A DNA stretch of 64,000 nt, from the NCBI RefSeq assembly GCF_947493125.1, contig NZ_CANLQB010000014.1:1-64000 (forward strand). Direction: 5' to 3'. Shown here one piece after another: positions 24,832 to 33,495 of this stretch (position 1 is its first letter; each line of letters opens with the position of its first letter). The notes under the pieces are model-generated. The model saw only the letters and a program-made list of their open reading frames with translations, was not told the DNA's origin and searched no databases. The DNA comes from an uncultured Roseobacter sp. GTDB lineage: Bacteria > Pseudomonadota > Alphaproteobacteria > Rhodobacterales > Rhodobacteraceae. The position numbers were made by a program, and so were the translations under genes.

Positions 24832-25511
24832 GCGGCCATTCCGGGTGTGAAGGCGCTGACGTCGATTTCGTGGTCACACACACGGTCGCGCGCGCCCTCG
24901 TCGTGGAAAATCCCGATGATGGCTGCACCGCGCGCCTTAGACTCTTCGATCAGGCTCAACACGACTTCGCGGTTGGTCGCATCCAGGCTTGCAGTGGGTT
25001 CATCCAAGAGCATCGCCGGATATTCATGAGCAAACCCGCGCGCTATGTTGACACGTTGCTGCTCGCCACCGGAGAACGTGGTGGGGGACAAGGACCAGAG
25101 CCGTTCCGGTATGTTGAGTAGGGTCAGTAGGCTCTGCGCTCTTGCCTGCGCCTCTTGAGCGGAAACGTCCAAGGCCCGAAGCGGATCAGCGACAACATCC
25201 AGCGTTGGCACGCGGGGGACGACGCGCAGGAACTGGCTGACATATCCCAGCACCTCGCGGCGTAACGCAATGACCTCACGCGGCTCGGACTGTACGATGT
25301 CTACATCGCCAATGCGGATGGAGCCAGATTGTGTCAGGTAGTTGCCGTAGATCATACGCATCAGCGTCGACTTGCCTGCGCCCGAAGCACCGGTGAGCGC
25401 CACGCACTCGCCGGGGGCGACCGAGAAGGATACGCCGCTGATGACTTCGATCACGGTGCTGCCCTGATTGTGCAGCGTGAAGGTTTTCGAGACGTCGTTT
25501 AGTTCAATCAT
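24828..25511 (-). CDS. phnL: PhnL, C-P lyase ABC-type subunit
   Basis: A 227-residue ABC ATPase of the C-P lyase system, required for phosphonate use and thought to act with the PhnGHIJ core alongside PhnK, not as a membrane transporter. Walker A GASGAGKST near residue 40, the PhnL-type QFLRVVPRVPTLDVVADPL segment near 95, signature FSGGEQQRVNIARGF and Walker B MLLDEPTASLD are intact. It is 3 nt downstream of phnK. Confidence 0.93.
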   Translation of the reverse strand: MIELNDVSKTFTLHNQGSTVIEVISGVSFSVAPGECVALTGASGAGKSTLMRMIYGNYLTQSGSIRIGDVDIVQSEPREVIALRREVLGYVSQFLRVVPRVPTLDVVADPLRALDVSAQEAQARAQSLLTLLNIPERLWSLSPTTFSGGEQQRVNIARGFAHEYPAMLLDEPTASLDATNREVVLSLIEESKARGAAIIGIFHDEGARDRVCDHEIDVSAFTPGMAA

Positions 25512-25514
25512 CGC

Positions 25515-26285
25515 TCACACCTGCAAAACGGAAGAGACAAGAAGCTGGCTGTAGGCGTGCTGGGGATCGTCCAGCACCTGATCGGTGAGGCCCGCCTCGA
25601 CCACGCGGCCGGACTTCATCACCATCAAACGGTCGGCCAGTAACCGCACCACAGCCAGATCATGCGTGACGATGATGGCCGAAAGCCCCATGTCGCGGAC
25701 GAGGCCGCGTAACAGATCGAGCAATCGCGCCTGCACCGAGACATCAAGACCGCCAGTGGGCTCATCCATGAAGACCAGACGCGGACCAGTGACGAGATTG
25801 CGCGCGATCTGAAGACGCTGCTGCATCCCGCCTGAAAAGGTTGTCGGGCGGTCGTCCACGCGGGCCGCGTCGATCTCGACCCGTTCCAGCCAATCGGTGG
25901 CCTTGTCCCGGATATTGCCGTAGTGTCGTGCACCCACGGCCATCAGTCGTTCGCCCACATTGCCGCCCGCGCTGACGCCCATGCGCAGCCCGTCTCGGGC
26001 GTGTTGGTGAACAAAAGCCCAGTCGGTGCGGCTCAGCATCCTACGCTCGGGTTCCGACATGGTGACCGTGTGTTTCGGCCCTTCCGCGCGGGTATCGAAC
26101 ACCACCTGTCCTGCATCGGGCGCAAGGTGCCCGGCCATGCAATTCAGCAGGGTCGATTTGCCGGATCCGCTTTCGCCGACGATGCCCATGACTTCACCGG
26201 GATAAAGGTCAAAGGACACATCGGCGCAGCCGATATGCGCGCCGTAGTGTTTTGTCACGCCCTGCACGGACAACAAAGGCCTCAT
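25515..26285 (-). CDS. phnK: PhnK, C-P lyase ABC-type subunit
   Basis: A 256-residue ABC ATPase that binds the PhnJ face of the core complex in characterised systems. Walker A is GESGSGKST near residue 36. The PhnK-specific region SRTDWAFVHQHARDGLRMGVSAGGNVGERLMAVG is at about 85-118, followed by signature FSGGMQQRLQIARNL and FMDEPTGGLDVSVQARL. It overlaps the end of phnJ by 4 nt. Confidence 0.94.
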   Translation of the reverse strand: MRPLLSVQGVTKHYGAHIGCADVSFDLYPGEVMGIVGESGSGKSTLLNCMAGHLAPDAGQVVFDTRAEGPKHTVTMSEPERRMLSRTDWAFVHQHARDGLRMGVSAGGNVGERLMAVGARHYGNIRDKATDWLERVEIDAARVDDRPTTFSGGMQQRLQIARNLVTGPRLVFMDEPTGGLDVSVQARLLDLLRGLVRDMGLSAIIVTHDLAVVRLLADRLMVMKSGRVVEAGLTDQVLDDPQHAYSQLLVSSVLQV

Positions 26286-27139
26286 GCCGCATCCTTTCCC
26301 TTATGGCCCGCAGCTTGCCGCGCAGCGCAATAGTCGGTGTCAGAGCAGACGAACATCCGCCCGCCCTGATCGTCGATGATGACCTCGTCGAGATAGCTCT
26401 CGGTCGCGTTGCACAGCCCGCATGGATGATCGGCCTTGCTGGCCTCGAACGGGTGGTCCTCGAAATCGAGGCTGACCACTTGGGTGTAGGGCGGCAGCGC
26501 ATAAATCCGCTGTTCGCGTCCCGCGCCGAACAGCTGGATCGCCGCCATGTCGCCCAGTTTCGGGTTGTCGAATTTGGGGATCGGCGACGGGTCCATGACA
26601 TAGCGAGCTTCGACCTTGACCGGATAGGCATAAGAGGTCGCGATATGGCCGTGGCGGCTGATGTCTTCGTAGAGCTTCACATGCACCAGCCCGTATTCCT
26701 CCAGACTATGCATCTTGCGCGTCTCGCTTTCGCGGGGTTCCAGAAACCGAAGAGGCTCTGGGATCGGGACCTGATATACCAGGATCTGTTCCTCAGTCAG
26801 CGGCTCTTCGGGAATGCGGTGACGGGTCTGGATGACGCTCGCTTCAGATGTTTTAGTCGTGGTCTCGACACCGGCGGTGCGCTCGAAGAAAGAGCGGATC
26901 GAGACGGCGTTTGTCGTATCATCCGCCCCTTGGTCGATGACCTTGAACGTGTCATCAGGTGTCAGAACAGCAGCCGAAACCTGCACGCCGCCGGTGCCCC
27001 ATCCGTAAGGCATCGGCATCTCGCGCGAGGCAAAGGGCACCTGATAGCCGGGTATGGCGAGGCCCTTGAGGATCGCACGCCGGATCATTCGCTTGGTCTG
27101 TTCGTCCAGATAGGCAAAGTTGTAGGCTTGGTCGGTCAT
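26282..27139 (-). CDS. phnJ: PhnJ, radical-SAM C-P lyase
   Basis: A 285-residue catalytic subunit that breaks the carbon-phosphorus bond using a 4Fe-4S cluster and S-adenosylmethionine. Four cysteines are present at 240, 243, 265 and 271 (HPCGLCNATE and VCSDTDYC), matching the spacing of the E. coli cluster ligands and thiyl-radical Cys. The conserved GWGTGGVQVSAA segment lies near residue 46, with the radical-site Gly. It lies between phnK and a HAD gene, overlapping both by 4 nt. Confidence 0.95.
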   Translation of the reverse strand: MTDQAYNFAYLDEQTKRMIRRAILKGLAIPGYQVPFASREMPMPYGWGTGGVQVSAAVLTPDDTFKVIDQGADDTTNAVSIRSFFERTAGVETTTKTSEASVIQTRHRIPEEPLTEEQILVYQVPIPEPLRFLEPRESETRKMHSLEEYGLVHVKLYEDISRHGHIATSYAYPVKVEARYVMDPSPIPKFDNPKLGDMAAIQLFGAGREQRIYALPPYTQVVSLDFEDHPFEASKADHPCGLCNATESYLDEVIIDDQGGRMFVCSDTDYCAARQAAGHKGKDAA

Positions 27140-27729
27140 AGAACCTCCTTGGCCTCAAGTTTGGCCCTGAGCGCCTCCGGGCCGGTGAAGTGGATGGCGT
27201 CCATGCCAGCGGCCTCCGCGCCGATGCAGTTATGCGGGCCATCGTCGATAAAGATGCACTGGTCCGCCGAGATGTCCGCCCGCTTACAGAGCAGTTGGTA
27301 GATCGCTAGGCTTGGCTTGATCATGTGCACCTGACCAGACACGACCGTTGTTTCAAACACCTCGCCGAGTTCAGGATGGACCTTGACCCCTTCCGGCCAT
27401 GTTTCCGCGGACCAGTTGGTTATCGCATGTATTGCAACGCCACGGTCTTTCATGTCGAAGAGACAATCCCATGTGCCTCTGATCTTGTCGGGCACTGTCA
27501 GATGATAAAGGCTCACATAGCGACGCAAGCGCGCGGCATCCTCTGGGTCTGCGATCGCCTCACTCGCCTTTGCGAAGCTCACACCCGCATCGCAGGCCAG
27601 GTTGATTTTGTCGAAGCCGATACGGTCGATGAAGGCTCGCGCGCCATCTAATCCAAGTTCATCAGCCCAGGCCAGTTCAGGTTGCCAATCGACCAGAACC
27701 GCTCCGATATCGAAGACAACGTGCTTCAT
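27136..27729 (-). CDS. HAD-superfamily phosphatase-like protein inside the phn operon
   Basis: A 197-residue HAD-IA hydrolase. Motif I is FDIGAVLVDW with nucleophile Asp7; the second Asp is Gly as in many YihX-like members. Motif II is AITNWS near residue 105, Lys is in MIKPSLAIYQLL near 143 and motif IV is FIDDGPHNCIGA near 162. All catalytic positions look intact. It is wedged between phnI and phnJ with 4-nt overlaps on both sides, so it is co-translated with the C-P lyase core. It may dephosphorylate a phosphoribosyl intermediate or by-product of the pathway; this role is inferred. Confidence 0.85.
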   Translation of the reverse strand: MKHVVFDIGAVLVDWQPELAWADELGLDGARAFIDRIGFDKINLACDAGVSFAKASEAIADPEDAARLRRYVSLYHLTVPDKIRGTWDCLFDMKDRGVAIHAITNWSAETWPEGVKVHPELGEVFETTVVSGQVHMIKPSLAIYQLLCKRADISADQCIFIDDGPHNCIGAEAAGMDAIHFTGPEALRAKLEAKEVL

Positions 27730-28814
27730 TCCGCGGCCTCCGGGACCTGATCCGCCCCGGCCTCGCGGCGCAGTTTGCGCACGAGTTCCAACTCGGACTG
27801 GAAATCGACGTAGTGGGGCAGCTTGATGTGTTCGAGGAAGCCCGTCGCCTGAATGTTGTCCGCATGATAAAGGACGAATTCGGTGTCCTGCGCGGGCGCG
27901 CCCACGTTGTCTTCGCCAAGCTCTTCCCAGCGGAGCGCACGATCGACCAAGGCCATGGAAATCGCCTTGCGTTCGCTTTGACCAAACACCAATCCATAGC
28001 CGCGCGTGAATTGCGGCGGCTCGGTCTTAGATCCCTTGAATTGGTTGACGGTCTCGCATTCAGTCAGCGTCATCTCGCCAATCTCGATCGCGAAGCCAAG
28101 CTCGGGAATATCCATTTCCACCGCGACCGCGCCGATCCGAAGCTCGCCCACAAAGGCATGATTGCGCGCATAGCCGCGCTGAGTGGAATAGGCGAGACCA
28201 AGGGTAAAGCCTTCATCCGCGCGGGTCAGCGCCTGAAGGCGCAGCGCGCGGTCGGCGGGCATCTCAAGCGGTTCGCGTGTCAGGTCGGGAGGCGGCGTAT
28301 CATCCTGCGGGGCCTCTTCGATCAGGCCCTCACGGTTCAGGAAGTCGGTCACATGCGGAACGTCGCCGGGAACGGTTTCGCGCGTGGGGGCCTCAGGAAC
28401 CTCGCCGTCAGCGGCGAGTTTGAAATCGAGCAATCGGTGGGTGTAGTCAAAGGTCGGCCCCAGAACCTGTCCGCCGGGCAGATCCTTGAACGTCGCCGAG
28501 ATACGGCGGTCACAGGCCATCGCGCCGGTCTCCACAGGTTTAGATGCCCCGAACCGAGGCAGCGTGGTGCGATAGGCACGGATCAGAAAGATCGCCTCGA
28601 TCAGATCGCCACGGGATTGTTTGATCGCAAGAGCCGCGAGGTCGGGATCATAGAGCGAGCCTTCGGCCATCACACGATCCACGGCGAGCTTCATTTGCTC
28701 CCGAATTTGCGCGATGCTGAGTTCGGCAATGTCCGTGTCCCCCCGGCGCTCTTCGGCAAGCCAGGCATGGGCGCTTTCAATGGCGCGCTCGCCCCCTTTG
28801 ACAGCCACGTACAT
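27726..28814 (-). CDS. phnI: PhnI, C-P lyase core subunit
   Basis: A 362-residue core subunit which, with PhnG, H and L, swaps adenine of ATP for the phosphonate to give ribose 1-phosphonate 5-triphosphate. It begins MYVAVKGGERAIESAHAWLAEERRGD, with TLPRFGASKPVETGAMACDRRISATFKD near 85 and TRGYGLVFGQSERKAISMALVDRAL near 265, both hallmark blocks. The start abuts the stop of phnH with no gap, and it overlaps the HAD gene by 4 nt. Confidence 0.95.
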   Translation of the reverse strand: MYVAVKGGERAIESAHAWLAEERRGDTDIAELSIAQIREQMKLAVDRVMAEGSLYDPDLAALAIKQSRGDLIEAIFLIRAYRTTLPRFGASKPVETGAMACDRRISATFKDLPGGQVLGPTFDYTHRLLDFKLAADGEVPEAPTRETVPGDVPHVTDFLNREGLIEEAPQDDTPPPDLTREPLEMPADRALRLQALTRADEGFTLGLAYSTQRGYARNHAFVGELRIGAVAVEMDIPELGFAIEIGEMTLTECETVNQFKGSKTEPPQFTRGYGLVFGQSERKAISMALVDRALRWEELGEDNVGAPAQDTEFVLYHADNIQATGFLEHIKLPHYVDFQSELELVRKLRREAGADQVPEAAE

Positions 28815-29381
28815 TCAGGACACCTCCGTGCTGCGTGGCAACGCCGCGACGCGGTCGTCGCAGGTCAATATGAAGTCCAGCCCCAGCGGGAAAAGCGCGC
28901 GATTGTTCTGGAAGGCCCCGATCTCAGGCAAGGACAGCGCGGCTTGTGACTTGATACCGGGTCCGCGCAGCACCGCGCCCGAGGCGGTCAGCGCCGGACA
29001 GTCGACAATCAGCGTGGCAGAGCGGTCGGGGTACTCAGGCGTCCCAATCGGGTAGGCACTCAGGGGCATCAAATCCTCCCATGGGCCCACAGCAAAGGCG
29101 CAGTGAGACGGACCTGCCAGAGGCGCTCCGGTGTGAAACGCCAGCCAGGAGCGCACGGCGTCACAATCAGCATCGCCCGCAAGGTAGACCGGTGTATCGG
29201 CGTCGCACAGTGTCAGCAGCACGCAGCCGGCCGCTTTGGACAGGGGTGCAGGCGGTGCAGCGCCGCTGATGTCTTGCACTGTTCCGGGACGTGCCATCGC
29301 TTCCATCACGCTGCGAAAGGCGTGGGTGGATTGCAGCGCCGGATCGGCAAAGCCGCCGGACAGGGTTTCAGCCTGCATCAA
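28815..29381 (-). CDS. phnH: PhnH, C-P lyase core subunit
   Basis: A 188-residue core subunit of the PhnGHIJ complex with no catalytic motif of its own. GGFADPALQSTHAFRSVMEAMARPG at residues 9-33 is the family N-terminal signature, and GPGIKSQAAL near 142 is the other conserved segment. The start codon overlaps the phnG stop by 4 nt; phnI begins immediately after it. Confidence 0.94.
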   Translation of the reverse strand: MMQAETLSGGFADPALQSTHAFRSVMEAMARPGTVQDISGAAPPAPLSKAAGCVLLTLCDADTPVYLAGDADCDAVRSWLAFHTGAPLAGPSHCAFAVGPWEDLMPLSAYPIGTPEYPDRSATLIVDCPALTASGAVLRGPGIKSQAALSLPEIGAFQNNRALFPLGLDFILTCDDRVAALPRSTEVS

Positions 29382-29833
29382 TCCTCTCCCCGCATCATTG
29401 TGAAGAACTCGACCTTGGTGGCCGCAGCCTTGGAGGCGCGCTTTGATGTTTGGCTCGCGCGTTCGGCTTCCAGAGGTTCCAGAACCCCGCTGCGAACCTG
29501 TTCTGCTGATTGTCCTTGCATCAAGGCATCTACCAGCGCGGCAGCTTCAGCATCTGCCTTGCGCCGACCCTGTATATACGCGTGACCCACTTCGCCACTT
29601 TCGAGCGTCAACGCGCAGCGTGTCACGGTCATTTCACCCAGGTTGAATGGGGCTCCGGTTCCGCCTGCACGGCCACGCACCATGGCGCTGCCAATCTCCG
29701 GTGCGCGAAGCCAATCAAAGCCCGGGCGTGCCATCGTTGCATCAAGCAAAGTGGCAACCCGGCCTTCGAGCGCTTTTGCGAGCAGGCTCATCCAAGCTTT
29801 GCGAGCGTTATTTTCGTCGAAAGTGTCTTTCAT
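29378..29833 (-). CDS. phnG: PhnG, C-P lyase core subunit
   Basis: A 151-residue core subunit and first gene of the phnGHI-HAD-JKLN operon. It starts ARKAWMSLLAKA after a short leader, contains LRAPEIGSAMVRGRAGGTGAPFNLGEMTVTR near 45-75, and the GHAYIQGRRKADAEAAALVDAL helix near 90, all diagnostic of PhnG. It is divergent from phnF, with 81 bp between starts. Confidence 0.94.
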   Translation of the reverse strand: MKDTFDENNARKAWMSLLAKALEGRVATLLDATMARPGFDWLRAPEIGSAMVRGRAGGTGAPFNLGEMTVTRCALTLESGEVGHAYIQGRRKADAEAAALVDALMQGQSAEQVRSGVLEPLEAERASQTSKRASKAAATKVEFFTMMRGED

Positions 29834-29852
29834 CTCGACAACTTTTCCTAAT

Positions 29853-29867
29853 ACTATACAACTATAC
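29853..29867. promoter_or_regulatory. Candidate PhnF operator / phnG promoter element
   Basis: ACTATAC occurs twice in tandem (29853-29859 and 29861-29867; 8-bp period) in the AT-rich 81-bp region between phnG and divergent phnF. On the minus strand this gives overlapping TATAGT elements that could also be a -10 box for phnG. HutC-subfamily GntR regulators such as PhnF bind TATA-cored sites of this kind, so repression by occlusion is plausible. Confidence 0.45.
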
Positions 29868-29914
29868 TTATGTTATCAGATTCATCCCGCGACGACAGAG
29901 GAGTTTTGTGAAAT

Positions 29915-30634
29915 TTGCGTAACACCTCCGGCAAAACCCCGATCTGGCAGGCCATTGCAGATGCGCTGAGAAGCGATCTGGCAGAAGGCCGCTATGTTCC
30001 CGGTGACAAGCTGCCCACCGAAGCGGCCTTGGCCGACCGGTTTGGCGTCAACCGCCATACGGTGCGCCATGGCCTGTCTGCCTTGGTTAAAGACGGGCTG
30101 GTGCGCACGCGGCGCGGCGCGGGGGCTTTTGTGGCCGCGACGCCCACGGATTATCCCATCGGCCCGCGTGTCCGCTTTCATGAAAACCTGATCGCTGCAG
30201 GTCGGCGGCCAGACAAGCGTGCCTTGCAGGTGGAAGAGCGGTCGGCAACGACAGGTGAGGCAAAGGCGCTTTATATCGCGCCGGGGGATCCGATTTGTAC
30301 CTATCATGGCCTGTCCCTGTCAGACGGACAGCCGATCGCCGTTTTTGAAAGCCTGTTCCCGGAGGGTCGCCTTGCAGGAATCCGCGAGGCCTTGAGTAAA
30401 ACGACCAGCGTAACCGAAGCACTGCGATGCGTGGGGATATCAGACTACACCCGTGCCTCGACACGCCTGACTGCGGTGCGGGCCTCGGCCACGCAAGCCC
30501 TTCACCTCCAACTGTCCGAAGGAGACCCGCTTCTGAAGTCCACTGGCGTGAATGTGGACGGCACCGGACAGCCGGTCGAATACGGGAGGACATGGTTTGC
30601 GGGCGACCGGGTAACGCTGACACTTGAAGGTTAG
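29915..30634 (+). CDS. phnF: PhnF, GntR-family (HutC/UTRA) regulator of phosphonate genes
   Basis: A 239-residue regulator. Residues 8-75 form the GntR winged helix ([24 protein letters not shown]) and 95-235 the UTRA ligand domain. It probably represses the divergent phnG operon and responds to a pathway metabolite. The start is TTG at 29915, with GAGGAG 11-16 nt upstream; the GTG at 29908 runs into a stop within five codons. Its 3' end overlaps the convergent hexapeptide-transferase gene by 4 nt. Confidence 0.88.
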   Translation: MRNTSGKTPIWQAIADALRSDLAEGRYVPGDKLPTEAALADRFGVNRHTVRHGLSALVKDGLVRTRRGAGAFVAATPTDYPIGPRVRFHENLIAAGRRPDKRALQVEERSATTGEAKALYIAPGDPICTYHGLSLSDGQPIAVFESLFPEGRLAGIREALSKTTSVTEALRCVGISDYTRASTRLTAVRASATQALHLQLSEGDPLLKSTGVNVDGTGQPVEYGRTWFAGDRVTLTLEG

Positions 30635-31248
30635 GTCTCGTACTTCTCGAGAAACTGTTCGGCCCTGAGTGAACGAAAATCATCCAGTGCCTGCCGAATG
30701 TCGTCATGCGACCAGTCCCACCACGCCAGAACGATCAAGCGGTCCGCAATCTTGCGCGGTTGCCGCGAACGCAATGGTTTCGCCGGCATGCCAGCTACAA
30801 TGGTATAAGGATCGACGTCCTTCGTCACCACTGCGCCTGCTGCAACCACGGCGCCATGGCCCAAGGTGACCTCGGGCTTGATCATCGCGCCCGCACCGAT
30901 CCAGGTGTCATGGCCGATTTGGGCCGTACGCGATCTGCGATGGTTGAAGAAGGCCGTGTCTCGCCCGGCATCATCCCAGTAGTCGTCCGAACGATACAGA
31001 AAATGATGGCAGGTCGCTGTGTGGAGGGGATGGTCGGTCGCCCCAATCCGCGAAAACGCCGCTATATTGGCGAACTTGCCGATCCGGGCGTTTGCGATAT
31101 CGGCATAGCGGTCGCAATAACTGTAGTCGCCGAACTGCGCGTTTGCCACGCGGCTGCCTTTGCCGATCTCCACGAACGCCCCAAAGGTGCTGTCGGTGAT
31201 CTCGCACTCCGGATGCAGGAACGGAGCCTTTTCTGAAAGCCGTGCCAT
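30631..31248 (-). CDS. Hexapeptide-repeat transferase of the phosphonate locus
   Basis: A 205-residue left-handed beta-helix protein of the phn-associated acetyltransferase type (TIGR03308-like). The hexapeptide repeats run through residues about 15-75 and 125-165 ([31 protein letters not shown]). The loop [22 protein letters not shown] near 70-90 is typical. It may acetylate aminoalkylphosphonates before C-P cleavage, in the manner of PhnO, but this is inference. The ATG shares its bases with the stop region of the long phnE, so it is the last gene of phnCDEE-transferase. Confidence 0.85.
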   Translation of the reverse strand: MARLSEKAPFLHPECEITDSTFGAFVEIGKGSRVANAQFGDYSYCDRYADIANARIGKFANIAAFSRIGATDHPLHTATCHHFLYRSDDYWDDAGRDTAFFNHRRSRTAQIGHDTWIGAGAMIKPEVTLGHGAVVAAGAVVTKDVDPYTIVAGMPAKPLRSRQPRKIADRLIVLAWWDWSHDDIRQALDDFRSLRAEQFLEKYET

Positions 31249-32561
31249 CAGTCTTTGCGTCCGATCAGCTTGCCGCGCAGCCAGCCTGAAATCCAGTCCA
31301 TGAACATGACCATGGCAACGATCAGAACGATGTAGTAAGCCACTTCTTCCCAATCCTTCTGGGTCTGGATCGCCTGCGTCAGCATCAGCCCGATCCCGCC
31401 ACCTGTGATGGCTCCGATGATGGTGGCCGACCGGGTGTTGGATTCAAGAAAGTAGAGGATCTGGGCCAGCAGAACGGGGACCACCTGAGGGATCACGCCG
31501 AACCGATAGCGTTGCAAGGGCTTCGCGCCGGTGGAGGCAACCCCTTCGATCTGCTTCTGATCGACATTTTCCAGCGCTTCCGAGAAGATCTTGCCAAATG
31601 TGCCGGTGTCGGTGATCAGGATCGCCAAAGCGCCGGTCAGCGGGCCTGGCCCAAAGGCACGTGCCAGCACAACCGTCCAGATAAGGGCATCGACGCCGCG
31701 AACAAAGTCGAACAAGCGGCGTGTCGTAGCGCGCAACAGTGTGATAGGCGTGAACTTCCTCGCCGCCAGAAACGCCAGTGGCAAGGCGATGATCGCCGCC
31801 CCCATTGTACCAAGGAACGCCATCAAGATGGTCTCCCCAATGGCCCAGGCGACATCTTTGTGCCGCCACATGGCATTGTTCCACCAGTCCGAGATAGCGC
31901 CTTCGATATTGCCACGGGCGGGATCCAACTGTTCACCGAACAGGATCGTGCCCAGTCCCTGCCCGTGATAGGGGCTGTCGAGGGTGAACCAGAACAGTTC
32001 CCATCCTGGGAAGTAGTTGAACACTTCGGTCCGCGCACCGGTCAGGGTAATGCGACCTTCTGGAGTGGTTATGCCGATACGGCGGTTCGAGGCTGAAATC
32101 CAATCAGGCAGATCGTCGGGAAGACTGCTGGCCAGGCTGCGGCCCTGGGCCTGCACCTCGATCAAGGGATAGCCGGGTATGTCAATTTCGGTCCGGTTGT
32201 CGGGCAGATAGCGGACGATGTGGCCCGCGCCAAGGTCGATGGTGATCACCTCGTCGCCTGTTACCCAATCCGGGCGCTGGCCGTCTGGGTAGGTGCCCTT
32301 GCGCTCGCCCTCCACGGTATAGCTGACCTCGCCTGAGCGATTGTCGCGTGTTACGTGCACCTTGTGCGACCAGCTGTCAGAGGCGAGCGTGACCGCATTG
32401 TCCCAATTCGCACGACCCGCGAGGCCGGAGATGTCGAAAGCAAAAAAGATATAGACAAGATAGGCAAAGATGACGGCCGGGATGCCGAAGCCGATCAGGC
32501 GCTTGCGGCGAAAGAGGGCGTCTGCGTCCAGCTTGGTTGTATCAAGATCAACAGCAGTCAT
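31248..32561 (-). CDS. phnE: PhnE-type phosphonate ABC permease, long form
   Basis: A 437-residue permease with one N-terminal helix (about 25-47), a ~150-residue hydrophilic, probably periplasmic insertion (about 50-215) and a C-terminal BPD_transp_1 domain of five to six helices. The EAA-loop-like segment [23 protein letters not shown] is at about 335-357. Such an extended second PhnE is common in alphaproteobacterial phn loci. It overlaps the shorter PhnE by 4 nt; the two likely form a heterodimeric channel with PhnC and PhnD. Confidence 0.92.
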   Translation of the reverse strand: MTAVDLDTTKLDADALFRRKRLIGFGIPAVIFAYLVYIFFAFDISGLAGRANWDNAVTLASDSWSHKVHVTRDNRSGEVSYTVEGERKGTYPDGQRPDWVTGDEVITIDLGAGHIVRYLPDNRTEIDIPGYPLIEVQAQGRSLASSLPDDLPDWISASNRRIGITTPEGRITLTGARTEVFNYFPGWELFWFTLDSPYHGQGLGTILFGEQLDPARGNIEGAISDWWNNAMWRHKDVAWAIGETILMAFLGTMGAAIIALPLAFLAARKFTPITLLRATTRRLFDFVRGVDALIWTVVLARAFGPGPLTGALAILITDTGTFGKIFSEALENVDQKQIEGVASTGAKPLQRYRFGVIPQVVPVLLAQILYFLESNTRSATIIGAITGGGIGLMLTQAIQTQKDWEEVAYYIVLIVAMVMFMDWISGWLRGKLIGRKD

Positions 32562-33433
32562 TGTGCGTGCCCCCCTGTCAGACGATTGCGGTAGCGACTG
32601 GACACCTGATCGAAGACCACAATCGTTCCGAACAGCAGGATGAAGATCGCGGCCGCCTCGTCAAAGCGTCCGGGTCCCCAGGCCATGGCATTTCGAAGCT
32701 CATAGCCAAGCCCGCCAGCACCGACAAAGCCAAGGATCGCCGAGGCGCGGATGTTGATCTCGAACCGCAAAAGGGCATAGCTGATGTAGTTCGGCGCCAC
32801 CTGCGGCAGCACCCCCAACAGCATCTTTTGCGACCACGTTGCCCCAGTGGAGGCCAAGCCCTCGACAGGTTTCAGATCGGCATTTTCGGCGACTTCAGAG
32901 AACATCTTGCCCAATGCGCCTGCGGTATGGATGGCGATGGCGATCATCGCGGGGACCGGTCCGCCGCCGAGAACGAAGATCAGTACCAGAGCAATAACGA
33001 TCTCCGGCACGGCGCGCATGATATCCGAGATACGGCGGAAGACCGTTATGAACCGGGGCCATTTGGCCAGACCGCGCGTGCCGAGAAGGGACAGGAACAG
33101 CCCCCCAACTGCGCCGATCAGGGTCGAGACGGCGGCAATGTTGATGGTTTCCACTAGGGCGGGGAAATACTTGGCAATCAGTCCTGGCAAATCAGCGCGT
33201 TTCTCCCAGGCTTCTGACAATACATCGGCCGGGTAGTCGCCAATCTGGTGCAATCCTTCCCAGAAGCCACCGGCGTTTCGGTCATCGGCAACAGTGAAAC
33301 CCGACGCCATCAGTACGACAAAAATCAGGAGCGTCAGCCCACTGTAGAGCCTGCGCCTTTGCACCTGAGCCATGTAGCTGGACTGAATGCTGTCCACGCT
33401 TTGCGGCGCACCGCCAAGTGATATCTCTGCCAT
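32558..33433 (-). CDS. phnE: PhnE-type phosphonate ABC permease, short form
   Basis: A 291-residue permease with one N-terminal helix after MAQVQRRRLYSG and a BPD_transp_1 core; the EAA-loop segment is GLASTGATWSQKMLLGVLPQVAP near 210. ATG 33433 (MAEISLGGAP) is chosen although a longer frame exists, because the extension overlaps the intergenic terminator hairpin. The spacing to phnD (62 nt) contains that hairpin; the stop overlaps the long phnE. Confidence 0.92.
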   Translation of the reverse strand: MAEISLGGAPQSVDSIQSSYMAQVQRRRLYSGLTLLIFVVLMASGFTVADDRNAGGFWEGLHQIGDYPADVLSEAWEKRADLPGLIAKYFPALVETINIAAVSTLIGAVGGLFLSLLGTRGLAKWPRFITVFRRISDIMRAVPEIVIALVLIFVLGGGPVPAMIAIAIHTAGALGKMFSEVAENADLKPVEGLASTGATWSQKMLLGVLPQVAPNYISYALLRFEINIRASAILGFVGAGGLGYELRNAMAWGPGRFDEAAAIFILLFGTIVVFDQVSSRYRNRLTGGHAQ

Positions 33434-33445
33434 GCTGCTCCCCAA

Positions 33446-33478
33446 AGAAAAACCGGCAGCCCCCGAAAGGGCTGCCGG
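33446..33478 (-). terminator. Intrinsic terminator/attenuator between phnD and phnE
   Basis: On the minus strand CCGGCAGCCC, a 6-nt loop TTTCGG and GGGCTGCCGG make a perfect 10-bp stem (33453-33478), followed directly by TTTTTC (33447-33452). This is a textbook Rho-independent terminator sitting inside the operon, 17 nt after the phnD stop. It should let phnC and phnD accumulate in excess over the membrane and downstream genes. Confidence 0.8.
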
Positions 33479-33495
33479 AGACGTCATGAAATGCC

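Noticed and set aside
26252-27301. A 349-codon plus-strand frame opposite phnJ
   Set aside because: No recognisable domain; the opposite strand encodes a perfect PhnJ with all cluster cysteines.
27813-28949. A 378-codon plus-strand frame opposite phnI
   Set aside because: Mirror frame of a well-conserved core subunit; no ribosome site or family match.
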